The position numbers and the translations under genes are program-made. The notes beneath the pieces are model-generated. The model was not told the origin of the DNA, ran no database searches, and was given only the letters and a program-made list of their open reading frames with translations. From assembly GCA_002419125.1 (NCBI GenBank), contig DIFL01000032.1, forward strand, positions 675 to 6,728: DNA of 6,054 nucleotides, written 5' to 3'. Source of the DNA: Candidatus Dojkabacteria bacterium UBA5749 (lineage in GTDB: Bacteria; Patescibacteriota; Dojkabacteria; SC72). Positions 1-4,903 of the stretch are shown one piece after another. Positions within the stretch are counted from its first letter, which is position 1. Every line of letters begins with the position of its first letter.

Positions 1-503
1 TACTTTTTAGAAATCTCTTTCATATACCTATCCCTAGTTACCTTAGCAAGAATAGAAGCACAAGAAATAGAATAATGGTTTAAATCCCCACTCTTAATCT
101 TTAATTGGGAATACCCCTCAATAGACTCCACATTATTTCCATCAATAATTAAATACTGGGCATTTTTACCTAACATACTCTCTAACTCTTTTAATGCACC
201 CTCCATAGCCATTCTTACAGCAATCTGTATTCCATATCTATCAATCAATTGTGAACTAATCATACAGACTCCAAAAGCAAGGGAATTCCCTAATATATAT
301 TCATAAGCCTGTTCCCTTTTCTTCTCACTCATCTTCTTACTATCTCTTACAATCTCTGAAATATTTGAATTCTTGTTAATCATAACAGCCCCTGCACAAA
401 CAGGACCCGCTAAAGGACCCCTTCCAGCCTCATCAATACCAACTACATATTTAAAACCTTTTTCCCAAAGTTCTTGTTCTAATTGTGTATCTGGAAATAT
501 CAT
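1..503 (-). CDS. rnhB: Ribonuclease HII, 3' end cut off by the window edge
   Basis: Cytoplasmic endonuclease that nicks the RNA strand of RNA/DNA hybrids and removes misincorporated ribonucleotides. The first 167 residues are visible; the family is usually about 190-230, so the C-terminus is missing only because the window ends. The N-terminal signature GIDEAGRGPLAGPV is at residues 22-35 and supplies the catalytic Asp24-Glu25 pair. IIDGN at 119-123 supplies Asp121, and KSGD at 137-140 supplies the probable fourth metal ligand Asp140. The conserved block SCASILAKVTRDR is at 147-159. The ATG at 503-501 is chosen because it leaves the usual short leader before the first motif and no Met lies between. 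No Shine-Dalgarno precedes it. The gene diverges from the 83-aa gene across only 36 bases, and I found no convincing promoter of its own there. Function is secure from motifs. Confidence 0.96.
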   Translation of the reverse strand, partial: MIFPDTQLEQELWEKGFKYVVGIDEAGRGPLAGPVCAGAVMINKNSNISEIVRDSKKMSEKKREQAYEYILGNSLAFGVCMISSQLIDRYGIQIAVRMAMEGALKELESMLGKNAQYLIIDGNNVESIEGYSQLKIKSGDLNHYSISCASILAKVTRDRYMKEISKK

Positions 504-504
504 G

Positions 505-533
505 TTGTAAAAAATATATTAACTATGTATCAT
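505..533 (+). promoter_or_regulatory. Sigma-70-type promoter for the 83-aa protein gene, predicting a leaderless mRNA
   Basis: TTGTAA (505-510) and TATCAT (528-533) are separated by exactly 17 bases. Transcription would be expected to begin about 7 bases after the -10 element, at or next to the ATG at 540. The -35 begins one base after the divergent rnhB start codon. Seen: the hexamers and spacing. Inferred: promoter activity and start point. Confidence 0.6.
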
Positions 534-539
534 ACTTGT

Positions 540-791
540 ATGAAACAAATCCTACTATCAATATATATTCTACTCACTTTATCTTTCTTTGTACAAACCA
601 AGATATACGCACAAGAGGAAATAGACTCCACAACTCAAATAACGACACAACAAGTAGAAAAAACATTGGAAGAGAGTTTACAAACAACCTCTGCACCCTC
701 ACTTACATTTCCTCAAATTCTACTCTCAATACTTGCACCAACCTCACTAGTAGTTATTGGCTACCTATTGATTAAGAAATTGAAATTGTAA
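540..791 (+). CDS. Small secreted or membrane-anchored protein of unknown function (83 aa)
   Basis: I do not recognise a family. The start at 540 gives a classic signal peptide: MKQ, a hydrophobic core (about residues 4-18) and a possible signal peptidase site after IYA at residue 24. The middle (25-55) is polar, rich in Thr, Gln, Ser and Glu, and probably unstructured. A second hydrophobic segment (about 57-77) is followed by a basic tail, KKLKL. The likely topology is a short extracellular loop or stalk held by a C-terminal anchor; if the signal peptide is not cleaved, it is a two-pass hairpin. A longer reading frame opens at 483, but it would run into the rnhB start region, and the promoter at 505-533 would then lie inside it, so 540 is preferred. 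No Shine-Dalgarno is present. It could supply an anchored stalk or a subunit of a surface structure, but nothing here shows which. Confidence 0.7.
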   Translation: MKQILLSIYILLTLSFFVQTKIYAQEEIDSTTQITTQQVEKTLEESLQTTSAPSLTFPQILLSILAPTSLVVIGYLLIKKLKL

Positions 792-814
792 TATATATAC
801 TGTATATTTAATAT
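786..814 (+). promoter_or_regulatory. Candidate promoter for the YtxH-family gene
   Basis: TTGTAA (786-791) and TAATAT (809-814) are 17 bases apart. The TAA of the -35 is also the stop codon of the preceding 83-aa gene. Predicted transcription starts near 821, leaving a leader of about 20 bases with no Shine-Dalgarno. The whole stretch 792-830 is nearly pure A/T, so the -10 assignment is less certain than at the other sites. Confidence 0.4.
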
Positions 815-840
815 ATATTTAAATTAAAAACATTCTCAAT

Positions 841-1206
841 ATGAGTTCTTCAGGAGATGATTTTTTCAAAGGTTTACTTTTTGGAGCAGTTATTGGTGCT
901 ACTGCTGGTATTTTGTTTGCACCACAATCTGGTGTTAAAACACGAGAAGAGATTAAAAAGTTAGCATTGGACATGGGTGACAAAGTTCAAGATCTTTACC
1001 TTAATGCAAGAAAACAGGTAGAAATGAAAATTAAAGAGGTAAAAATGACAGGAAAAAAGATTGACTTTGAAGCCTACAAAAAGTTAGTAATGGAAGTAGT
1101 AGATGAGATTAAAAATGATTCTAATGTTACCACAGAAACTGCTAAACAGATTGGACTTCGATTAAATCAGGATTGGAATGATTTGAAGTCTTCAATACTA
1201 TCCTAG
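841..1206 (+). CDS. YtxH-like membrane/coiled-coil protein (121 aa)
   Basis: The N-terminus matches the YtxH pattern: a short polar start, one glycine- and alanine-rich transmembrane helix (about residues 9-27), then the hallmark APQSG followed by KTREEIKK. Residues 35-121 are charged and predicted helical, consistent with an amphipathic or coiled-coil cytoplasmic tail. Family members were first noted as general-stress proteins in Bacillus; their molecular role is not settled. The tail is somewhat longer than the minimal YtxH domain and ends in a Trp-containing helix (DWNDLKSSIL). The ATG at 841 lacks a Shine-Dalgarno, like its neighbours. The TAG stop lies in the loop-proximal arm of a small hairpin. 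It has its own candidate promoter and is followed at once by the tRNA-Gly promoter. Confidence 0.85.
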   Translation: MSSSGDDFFKGLLFGAVIGATAGILFAPQSGVKTREEIKKLALDMGDKVQDLYLNARKQVEMKIKEVKMTGKKIDFEAYKKLVMEVVDEIKNDSNVTTETAKQIGLRLNQDWNDLKSSILS

Positions 1207-1217
1207 TATTGTATTTT
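1193..1217 (+). terminator. Possible weak terminator hairpin across the stop codon of the YtxH-like gene
   Basis: CAATACTA (1193-1200) and TAGTATTG (1204-1211) form a perfect 8-bp stem closed by a 3-base loop, followed by TATTTT (1212-1217). The second arm holds the TAG stop, and its last bases form part of the tRNA-Gly -35 element. The stem is mostly A-T and so of modest stability, and the T-run is interrupted. It may be a weak terminator, an mRNA-stabilising end, or chance. Confidence 0.35.
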
Positions 1218-1237
1218 GGGTTGAATAATATTAAAAT
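1209..1237 (+). promoter_or_regulatory. Promoter for tRNA-Gly(CCC)
   Basis: TTGTAT (1209-1214) and TAAAAT (1232-1237), 17 bases apart. Transcription is predicted near 1244, three bases before the mature tRNA. The two hexamers are identical to those of the tRNA-Leu promoter at 4390-4418, which strengthens both calls. Confidence 0.7.
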
Positions 1238-1246
1238 CTTGCAATT

Positions 1247-1319
1247 GCGAGAGTAGTTCAATTGGTAGAATGTCTCCTTCCCAAGGAGAAGGTTGCGGGT
1301 TCGAGTCCCGTCTCTCGCT
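1247..1319 (+). tRNA. tRNA-Gly, anticodon CCC
   Basis: Full cloverleaf of 73 nt. The acceptor arms GCGAGAG and CTCTCGC pair perfectly. D arm GTTC/GAAT has one G-T pair. The anticodon stem is TCTCC/GGAGA with loop TTCCCAA and anticodon CCC at 1280-1282, reading GGG codons. The T arm has loop TTCGAGT. The discriminator is T, usual for bacterial tRNA-Gly. No CCA is encoded, so CCA-adding enzyme is needed. Confidence 0.95.
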
Positions 1320-1326
1320 TTTGTTC

Positions 1327-1355
1327 TTGTATTCTTATCTTTCCTCTGTTACAAT
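1327..1355 (+). promoter_or_regulatory. Promoter for tRNA-Thr(CGT) and probably the Fic-like gene behind it
   Basis: TTGTAT (1327-1332) and TACAAT (1350-1355), 17 bases apart, within the 49 bases between the two tRNAs. Predicted start near 1362, seven bases before the mature tRNA. The protein gene at 1454 has no equally good promoter of its own, so read-through from here is the simplest way to express it. Confidence 0.65.
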
Positions 1356-1368
1356 TACTGTTACGATT

Positions 1369-1441
1369 GCTGGTGTAGCTCAGTTGGTAGAGCATTCCCT
1401 TCGTAAGGGATAGGTCGTCGGTTCAATTCCGCCCACCAGCT
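1369..1441 (+). tRNA. tRNA-Thr, anticodon CGT
   Basis: Cloverleaf of 73 nt. Acceptor GCTGGTG/CACCAGC and D arm GCTC/GAGC are perfect. The anticodon loop TTCGTAA gives CGT at 1402-1404, reading ACG. The T loop is TTCAATT, and the discriminator is T. Two mismatches are visible: T-T at the outer pair of the anticodon stem (27-43) and T-C in the T stem (50-64). No CCA is encoded. The mature 3' end lies 12 bases before the next start codon. Confidence 0.93.
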
Positions 1442-1453
1442 TTTTAAATAGAT

Positions 1454-2545
1454 ATGGAAACACCTAAATATACAATTACAAACCTAATTCTCAATTACAT
1501 AGTAAGATATGAACTTGCTGTTTCTGAGATTAAAAATATTGTTGTCCCTAGTCCCTTACTTGAAGAAAGTAGAGAGCAGCTTTGTGCAGAAGAGATAGAT
1601 AAATTGGGAGAACTAATTGCATATCCAATTGGGTATAACAAAGCTTTAACTGTTCAAAGAGGACAAGTTACTCCTTCCTACAAAGCAAAATTAAAAATCT
1701 TTACTAACTTTAAGAACACCCAAGACTTTATTAATTCCTACTCTGTTAAAAGTAATCTAAAACCCTCAATTGAGCTTTCTACACACTTAAATAAAATATT
1801 GATGAAGGATATTGTAGAACCTTGGGATTTAGGTAGATTAAAAACATTCTCAGAAAAACCCTTTGAACTATATGATACTTGGTATAACCTGAGAGATTAC
1901 TATCCTAATATTGATATGAGATATCACTTCAATGATCTTTTTAATTGGATTAGGAACTCCTCAATAGGAACTCATAAATTAATACAGTTAAGTATCTTAC
2001 TTTATGAATTAATAGATAAGGCCCCTTTTTATGGAGGAAATCAAATAACTGCAATATTAACATTAAAACTTCTGAGTAAAGCATACGGGCTAAACCCTCA
2101 TAATATAATACCTTTTGGGAAAGCATTCTTTACAATCAGTGAGGAAATCGAATCAGCCTTTAAAATATCTAAAGGGAAAAGAGATATAACTATTTTTATC
2201 GAGACTGTCCTCTACTCGCTTTCTTTAACAGTAATAGAAATCTCAAAGAAATTAACTAAAGAGTATGACAAGAAAGTAAATATTAGGAAATTTTTAGACA
2301 ATGAATTAAATCCTAGACAGGTTAAAATAGTTGAATATTTAAACAATAATCTTAAGATTACTAGACAGGAATATACCAAAATGATGGGAATCTCCTTTAT
2401 GACCTCCTACAGAGATTTACAACAACTTCTAGAGAAAGAATATATTGCACAGAAAGGGAAAGGAAGAGGAACATACTACTTTATTCCCGATAGTGAAACT
2501 CAGGAACAAGAAAGAGTAGAAAAGGAAGTTGAACTGTTCAGTTAA
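1454..2545 (+). CDS. Fic-like protein with degenerate active site and C-terminal winged helix (363 aa)
   Basis: Looks like a Fic-fold protein fused to a DNA-binding domain. Residues 1-100 form a helical N-terminus, where active Fic proteins often carry a (S/T)xxxE(G/N) inhibitory helix; I see no clear copy. Residues 101-255 resemble the Fic core. KAPFYGGNQIT (189-199) aligns with the canonical HPFxxGNGRxxR but has Ala for the catalytic His and lacks the GR, so AMP transfer by the standard mechanism is unlikely. Residues 284-345 look like a winged helix: a helix around ITRQEYTKM, then a recognition-like helix SFMTSYRDLQQLLEKEY, then the wing KGKGRGTYYFI. This layout is common in Fic regulators. 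The last 18 residues are acidic and polar. The most likely role is a transcription regulator that kept the fold as a sensor or dimerisation module. It begins 12 bases after tRNA-Thr, without a Shine-Dalgarno. The Fic relationship is from pattern only; the winged helix is firmer. Confidence 0.7.
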   Translation: METPKYTITNLILNYIVRYELAVSEIKNIVVPSPLLEESREQLCAEEIDKLGELIAYPIGYNKALTVQRGQVTPSYKAKLKIFTNFKNTQDFINSYSVKSNLKPSIELSTHLNKILMKDIVEPWDLGRLKTFSEKPFELYDTWYNLRDYYPNIDMRYHFNDLFNWIRNSSIGTHKLIQLSILLYELIDKAPFYGGNQITAILTLKLLSKAYGLNPHNIIPFGKAFFTISEEIESAFKISKGKRDITIFIETVLYSLSLTVIEISKKLTKEYDKKVNIRKFLDNELNPRQVKIVEYLNNNLKITRQEYTKMMGISFMTSYRDLQQLLEKEYIAQKGKGRGTYYFIPDSETQEQERVEKEVELFS

Positions 2546-2546
2546 A

Positions 2547-2575
2547 TTGCCATGTATAAGGATAATTGATATCAT
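2547..2575 (+). promoter_or_regulatory. Promoter for gatBC, predicting a leaderless gatB mRNA
   Basis: TTGCCA (2547-2552) and TATCAT (2570-2575), 17 bases apart. The -35 starts one base after the stop codon of the Fic-like gene ends. The -10 ends 8 bases before the gatB ATG, so transcription should begin at or within about two bases of it. The same -10 hexamer serves the 83-aa gene. An 8-bp palindrome, TGATATCA (2567-2574), overlaps the -10. Confidence 0.6.
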
Positions 2576-2583
2576 TCTAAGTA

Positions 2584-4095
2584 ATGGAAAATACTAAATA
2601 TGATGTAATAATTGGATTAGAAATACACATTCAAAGCAATACTCAAAGTAAAATGTTTTGTACTTGCCCTACTCATTACTTTGAGAAAGAACCTAATACA
2701 CATGTATGTCCAGTTTGTTTAGGGTTGCCTGGGGCTTTACCCATCCCTAATAAAAGAGCTATTGAACTATGCATTCTTCTTGGATTAGCAACGAATTGTG
2801 ATATTGAAAAAGAAATTCATTTTGATAGAAAACACTACTTCTATCCTGATTTACCAAAGGGATATCAGATTAGTCAGTATAAAAGACCAATATGTTCGGA
2901 TGGACACATAGAGATTAAAGATAAGGATGGTAAAAAATATGAGATTGGTATTGAGAGAATTCATCAAGAGGAAGATGTTGCTAAATCTACACACCACACA
3001 GAAGGAAGTACAGAGTACTCCTTAATTGATTACAACAAATCTGGAGTTCCATTGATTGAAATTGTTAGTAAACCAAATATTAGAAGTGCTTATCAAGCCA
3101 AAGAATATGCATCTAAAATTAGACAGATTGTTAGATATTTAAATATCTCTGATGCTGATATGGAAAAGGGGCAGATGAGATGTGAACCAAATATCTCTAT
3201 TCAAGAAAAGGGTAAATGGCAGTTAGTAGATGGAAAAATATTTCCTATTGGAGATTACATACTTAATCCTAAATCAGAAGTAAAAAACATAGGGTCAATA
3301 TCAGCTGTAGAAAAAGCTATTGAATATGAACTAAATAGAATGATTTCAGAAATTGAAGATGGTAAAACTTTAATTCAACAAACAAGAGGATGGGATGCAA
3401 ATAAAGGTAAAACTATTTTTCAAAGATCTAAAGAAACTGCAGATGATTACAGATATATGCCTGAGCCTGATATTCCCGTAATAGAGATAGGAAGTGAAGA
3501 TATTGAAAGAATATCTAGTGAATTAGTAGAATTGCCTAATGAAAAGAAAGATAGATATCAAAAAACATATTCTTTGTCCGATTACGATTGTGAAGTATTA
3601 ACTGCGAATTTAAGTATTTCAAACTACTTTGAAGAATTACTACCTATACTTTCTAAAAATATGGATACTGTTAAAGCTGCGAAATCCGCTTCTAATTGGA
3701 TAACAGGAACTCTCTTTTCAATTGCAAACGATAAGAAAATTGATATTAATCAAGATAATATTCCTAAAGAGTCGCTAGCATATTTAATTATAGAATTTGA
3801 AAAAAAGGTTTTAACAAAGAACAAAGCAGAAGCAATATTAAAGGAATCCTTAGAACAAAAGAAAGACTTAAAGAAATTAATAGAAAAAGCAACACAGGAG
3901 AGTACTCAAAATACAAAAAATTTAGATAGTATTATTGATGATGTGATTAATACTAATTCTAAAGCAGTTACAGATTTTAAATCTGGTAAACAATCTACAA
4001 TTGGATTTTTAGTTGGTCAAGTAATGCAGAAATCAAATGGTAGTGCAGATCCTAATAAAGCTAGATTACTTTTAATAGAGAAATTAAATGGATAA
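2584..4095 (+). CDS. gatB: Asp/Glu-tRNA amidotransferase subunit B
   Basis: Part of cytoplasmic GatCAB, which converts Glu-tRNA(Gln) (and in many bacteria Asp-tRNA(Asn)) to the amidated form. GatB binds the tRNA and activates the misacylated residue; GatA, not present here, releases the ammonia. The N-terminal IGLEIHIQ is at 10-17, and the zinc cysteines are Cys26, Cys28, Cys42 and Cys45. CPVCLGLPGALP is at 42-53, KHYFYPDLPKGYQISQY at 83-99, DYNKSGVPLIEIVSKP at 149-164, and DDYRYMPEPD at 287-296. The C-terminal helical and YqeY-like tail (about 355-503) ends with GFLVGQVMQKSNGSADP. At 503 aa it is a little longer than the usual 470-490, mainly from an insertion of about 13 residues between MRCEPNIS (198-205) and EVKN (232-235). 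It overlaps gatC by 8 bases. Confidence 0.97.
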   Translation: MENTKYDVIIGLEIHIQSNTQSKMFCTCPTHYFEKEPNTHVCPVCLGLPGALPIPNKRAIELCILLGLATNCDIEKEIHFDRKHYFYPDLPKGYQISQYKRPICSDGHIEIKDKDGKKYEIGIERIHQEEDVAKSTHHTEGSTEYSLIDYNKSGVPLIEIVSKPNIRSAYQAKEYASKIRQIVRYLNISDADMEKGQMRCEPNISIQEKGKWQLVDGKIFPIGDYILNPKSEVKNIGSISAVEKAIEYELNRMISEIEDGKTLIQQTRGWDANKGKTIFQRSKETADDYRYMPEPDIPVIEIGSEDIERISSELVELPNEKKDRYQKTYSLSDYDCEVLTANLSISNYFEELLPILSKNMDTVKAAKSASNWITGTLFSIANDKKIDINQDNIPKESLAYLIIEFEKKVLTKNKAEAILKESLEQKKDLKKLIEKATQESTQNTKNLDSIIDDVINTNSKAVTDFKSGKQSTIGFLVGQVMQKSNGSADPNKARLLLIEKLNG

Positions 4096-4384
4096 GAAGA
4101 CCTTAAATCATATTGCAAAGCTATCTAGGATTACTCTTACTGATGAGGAATTAGAGAAATTTACACCTCAAATGGAGACGATTTTAGATAGTGCTAAGCT
4201 ATTACAAACTGTAAACACAGAGAGTGTTAACCCTATGAAAAGACATGTCTCTTTTTCAGAGTTAAGAGAGGATACTCAAAAGGATTCCTTGTCCCAAGAA
4301 GATGTATTAAAGAATGCTAAATACAAAGAGAAAGGTTTTGTAAAGGTATATGGCAAAGTATTTGGAAGTTTAGAAGAGAGTTAA
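4088..4384 (+). CDS. gatC: Asp/Glu-tRNA amidotransferase subunit C
   Basis: Small subunit that wraps GatA and GatB together and stabilises the GatCAB complex. The 98 aa match the family's length and pattern: HIAKLSRITLTDEELEKF (8-25), the helix QMETILDSAKLLQ (28-40), the VNTESVNPM turn (42-50), LREDTQKDSLS (59-69) and the final VLKNAKYKEKGFVKV. The start codon lies inside the last codons of gatB (8-base overlap), so translation is probably coupled to gatB; a weak GAG at 4078-4080 is the only hint of a ribosome site. The order gatB-gatC without gatA differs from the frequent gatCAB operon, so gatA must be elsewhere in the genome if the complex works. Confidence 0.95.
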   Translation: MDKKTLNHIAKLSRITLTDEELEKFTPQMETILDSAKLLQTVNTESVNPMKRHVSFSELREDTQKDSLSQEDVLKNAKYKEKGFVKVYGKVFGSLEES

Positions 4385-4389
4385 TTCCT

Positions 4390-4418
4390 TTGTATAAATA
4401 CCCCTTTTCTAGTAAAAT
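4390..4418 (+). promoter_or_regulatory. Promoter for tRNA-Leu(UAG)
   Basis: TTGTAT (4390-4395) and TAAAAT (4413-4418), 17 bases apart and the same pair of hexamers as at tRNA-Gly. Predicted start near 4425, eight bases before the tRNA. The -35 begins five bases after the gatC stop codon. Confidence 0.7.
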
Positions 4419-4432
4419 GTACTGTCTGTTTA

Positions 4433-4518
4433 GCCGAGATGGTGAAACTGGCAGACACGCTTGCCTTAGGAGCAAGTGGGAATAATATCCCTTGGAGGTT
4501 CGAGTCCTCTTCTCGGCA
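4433..4518 (+). tRNA. tRNA-Leu, anticodon TAG
   Basis: Class II tRNA of 86 nt. Acceptor GCCGAGA/TCTCGGC is perfect. Anticodon stem CTTGC/GCAAG has loop CTTAGGA and anticodon TAG at 4467-4469, reading CUN codons. A long variable arm with GGGA/TCCC stem identifies the Leu/Ser/Tyr class. The T loop is TTCGAGT. The discriminator is A, the leucine identity base. No CCA is encoded. The next start codon is 22 bases downstream. Confidence 0.96.
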
Positions 4519-4540
4519 TATATTTTAATTATACTTGAAC

Positions 4541-4783
4541 ATGGGAATCAAATTTATAGAACCATTCCAGAAAGTCTTAATTGAAAAAAGATTGTGTGTA
4601 GGTTGTACAGCTTCTTTAGATAAAGCTAAAAAATTACAAAAACTTTCAGAAAGAAGAGACTTAGTGGAATGTAAGTGTAAAAGAAGGTATGTATACAGTA
4701 AAGAGTTCAACGAATATCAAAGGGCTACATTTGCGGAAGAGCAACAATATTTAAAAGAACTTAACAAAAAACCTTTGATATAG
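4541..4783 (+). CDS. Small protein of unknown function with CxxC and CxC motifs (80 aa)
   Basis: I do not recognise the family. It is basic and probably cytoplasmic, with no membrane segment. Cys19-Val-Gly-Cys22 and Cys44-Lys-Cys46 could together bind one zinc ion as a small ribbon, with the strand KRRYVYS after the second pair; the C-terminus (54-76) is charged and helical. Zinc and nucleic-acid binding are inference from the cysteine pairs and the Lys/Arg content (SERRDLVECKCKRR, 36-49). The ATG at 4541 is preferred over an in-frame TTG two codons upstream. It starts 22 bases after tRNA-Leu without a Shine-Dalgarno; TATACT at 4530-4535 could be a -10 for a leaderless message, but no -35 fits. 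Its 3' end carries the tRNA-Glu -35. The even, proteinlike composition and conserved-looking cysteines argue for a real gene. Confidence 0.7.
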   Translation: MGIKFIEPFQKVLIEKRLCVGCTASLDKAKKLQKLSERRDLVECKCKRRYVYSKEFNEYQRATFAEEQQYLKELNKKPLI

Positions 4784-4789
4784 TAGAAT
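4761..4789 (+). promoter_or_regulatory. Promoter for tRNA-Glu(TTC), partly inside the preceding gene
   Basis: TTAACA (4761-4766) and TAGAAT (4784-4789), 17 bases apart. The -35 lies inside the last codons of the 80-aa gene and the -10 begins one base after its stop codon. Predicted start near 4796, six bases before the tRNA. Each hexamer differs from the classic consensus by one base. Confidence 0.65.
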
Positions 4790-4801
4790 CACTAGATGTG
4801 T

Positions 4802-4874
4802 GCCGCTATCGTCTAGTGGTCTAGGACGACAGGTTTTCATCCTGTAAACCGGGGTTCGATTCCCCGTAGCGGTA
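4802..4874 (+). tRNA. tRNA-Glu, anticodon TTC
   Basis: Cloverleaf of 73 nt. The acceptor is GCCGCTA/TAGCGGT with a G-T first pair. D arm GTCT/GGAC has the form typical of bacterial tRNA-Glu. Anticodon stem ACAGG/CCTGT has loop TTTTCAT and anticodon TTC at 4836-4838. T arm CGGGG/CCCCG has loop TTCGATT. The discriminator is A. No CCA is encoded. lepB starts 29 bases further on. Confidence 0.95.
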
Positions 4875-4876
4875 AA

Positions 4877-4882
4877 TATAAT
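4877..4882 (+). promoter_or_regulatory. Possible -10 element for lepB
   Basis: A perfect TATAAT lies three bases after tRNA-Glu. The only -35-like partner at a suitable distance is TTCGAT (4855-4860, 16 bases away), which is the conserved T loop of the tRNA, so this may be chance in an A/T-rich spacer. It would give a leader of about 15 bases. Confidence 0.3.
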
Positions 4883-4903
4883 AATTTTTATGCCCCAAAT
4901 TAA

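Noticed and set aside
483..539. Upstream extension of the 83-aa gene to 483
   Set aside because: It would overlap the rnhB coding start and place the promoter hexamers inside the coding sequence; the signal peptide begins naturally at 540.
485..775. Plus-strand 96-codon open frame overlapping the 83-aa gene
   Set aside because: Shadow in another frame of the signal-peptide protein; Asn/Thr-rich nonsense composition, no start signal, and it would overlap rnhB.
1422..1450. Promoter formed by the tRNA-Thr T loop TTCAAT and TAAATA 17 bases later
   Set aside because: The -35-like bases are fixed by tRNA structure; the same coincidence arises after the other tRNAs with different spacing, so it is not independent evidence.
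4535..4540. TTG start for the 80-aa protein
   Set aside because: An ATG lies two codons downstream and ATG is used by every other gene here.
4525..4710. Minus-strand 61-codon open frame
   Set aside because: Antisense to the 80-aa CxxC protein and running to the tRNA-Leu spacer; Leu/Ser-rich shadow with no promoter or family signal.
1319..4890. Rho-independent terminators after the tRNA genes
   Set aside because: Short T-rich stretches follow some tRNAs but no separate GC-rich hairpin precedes them.
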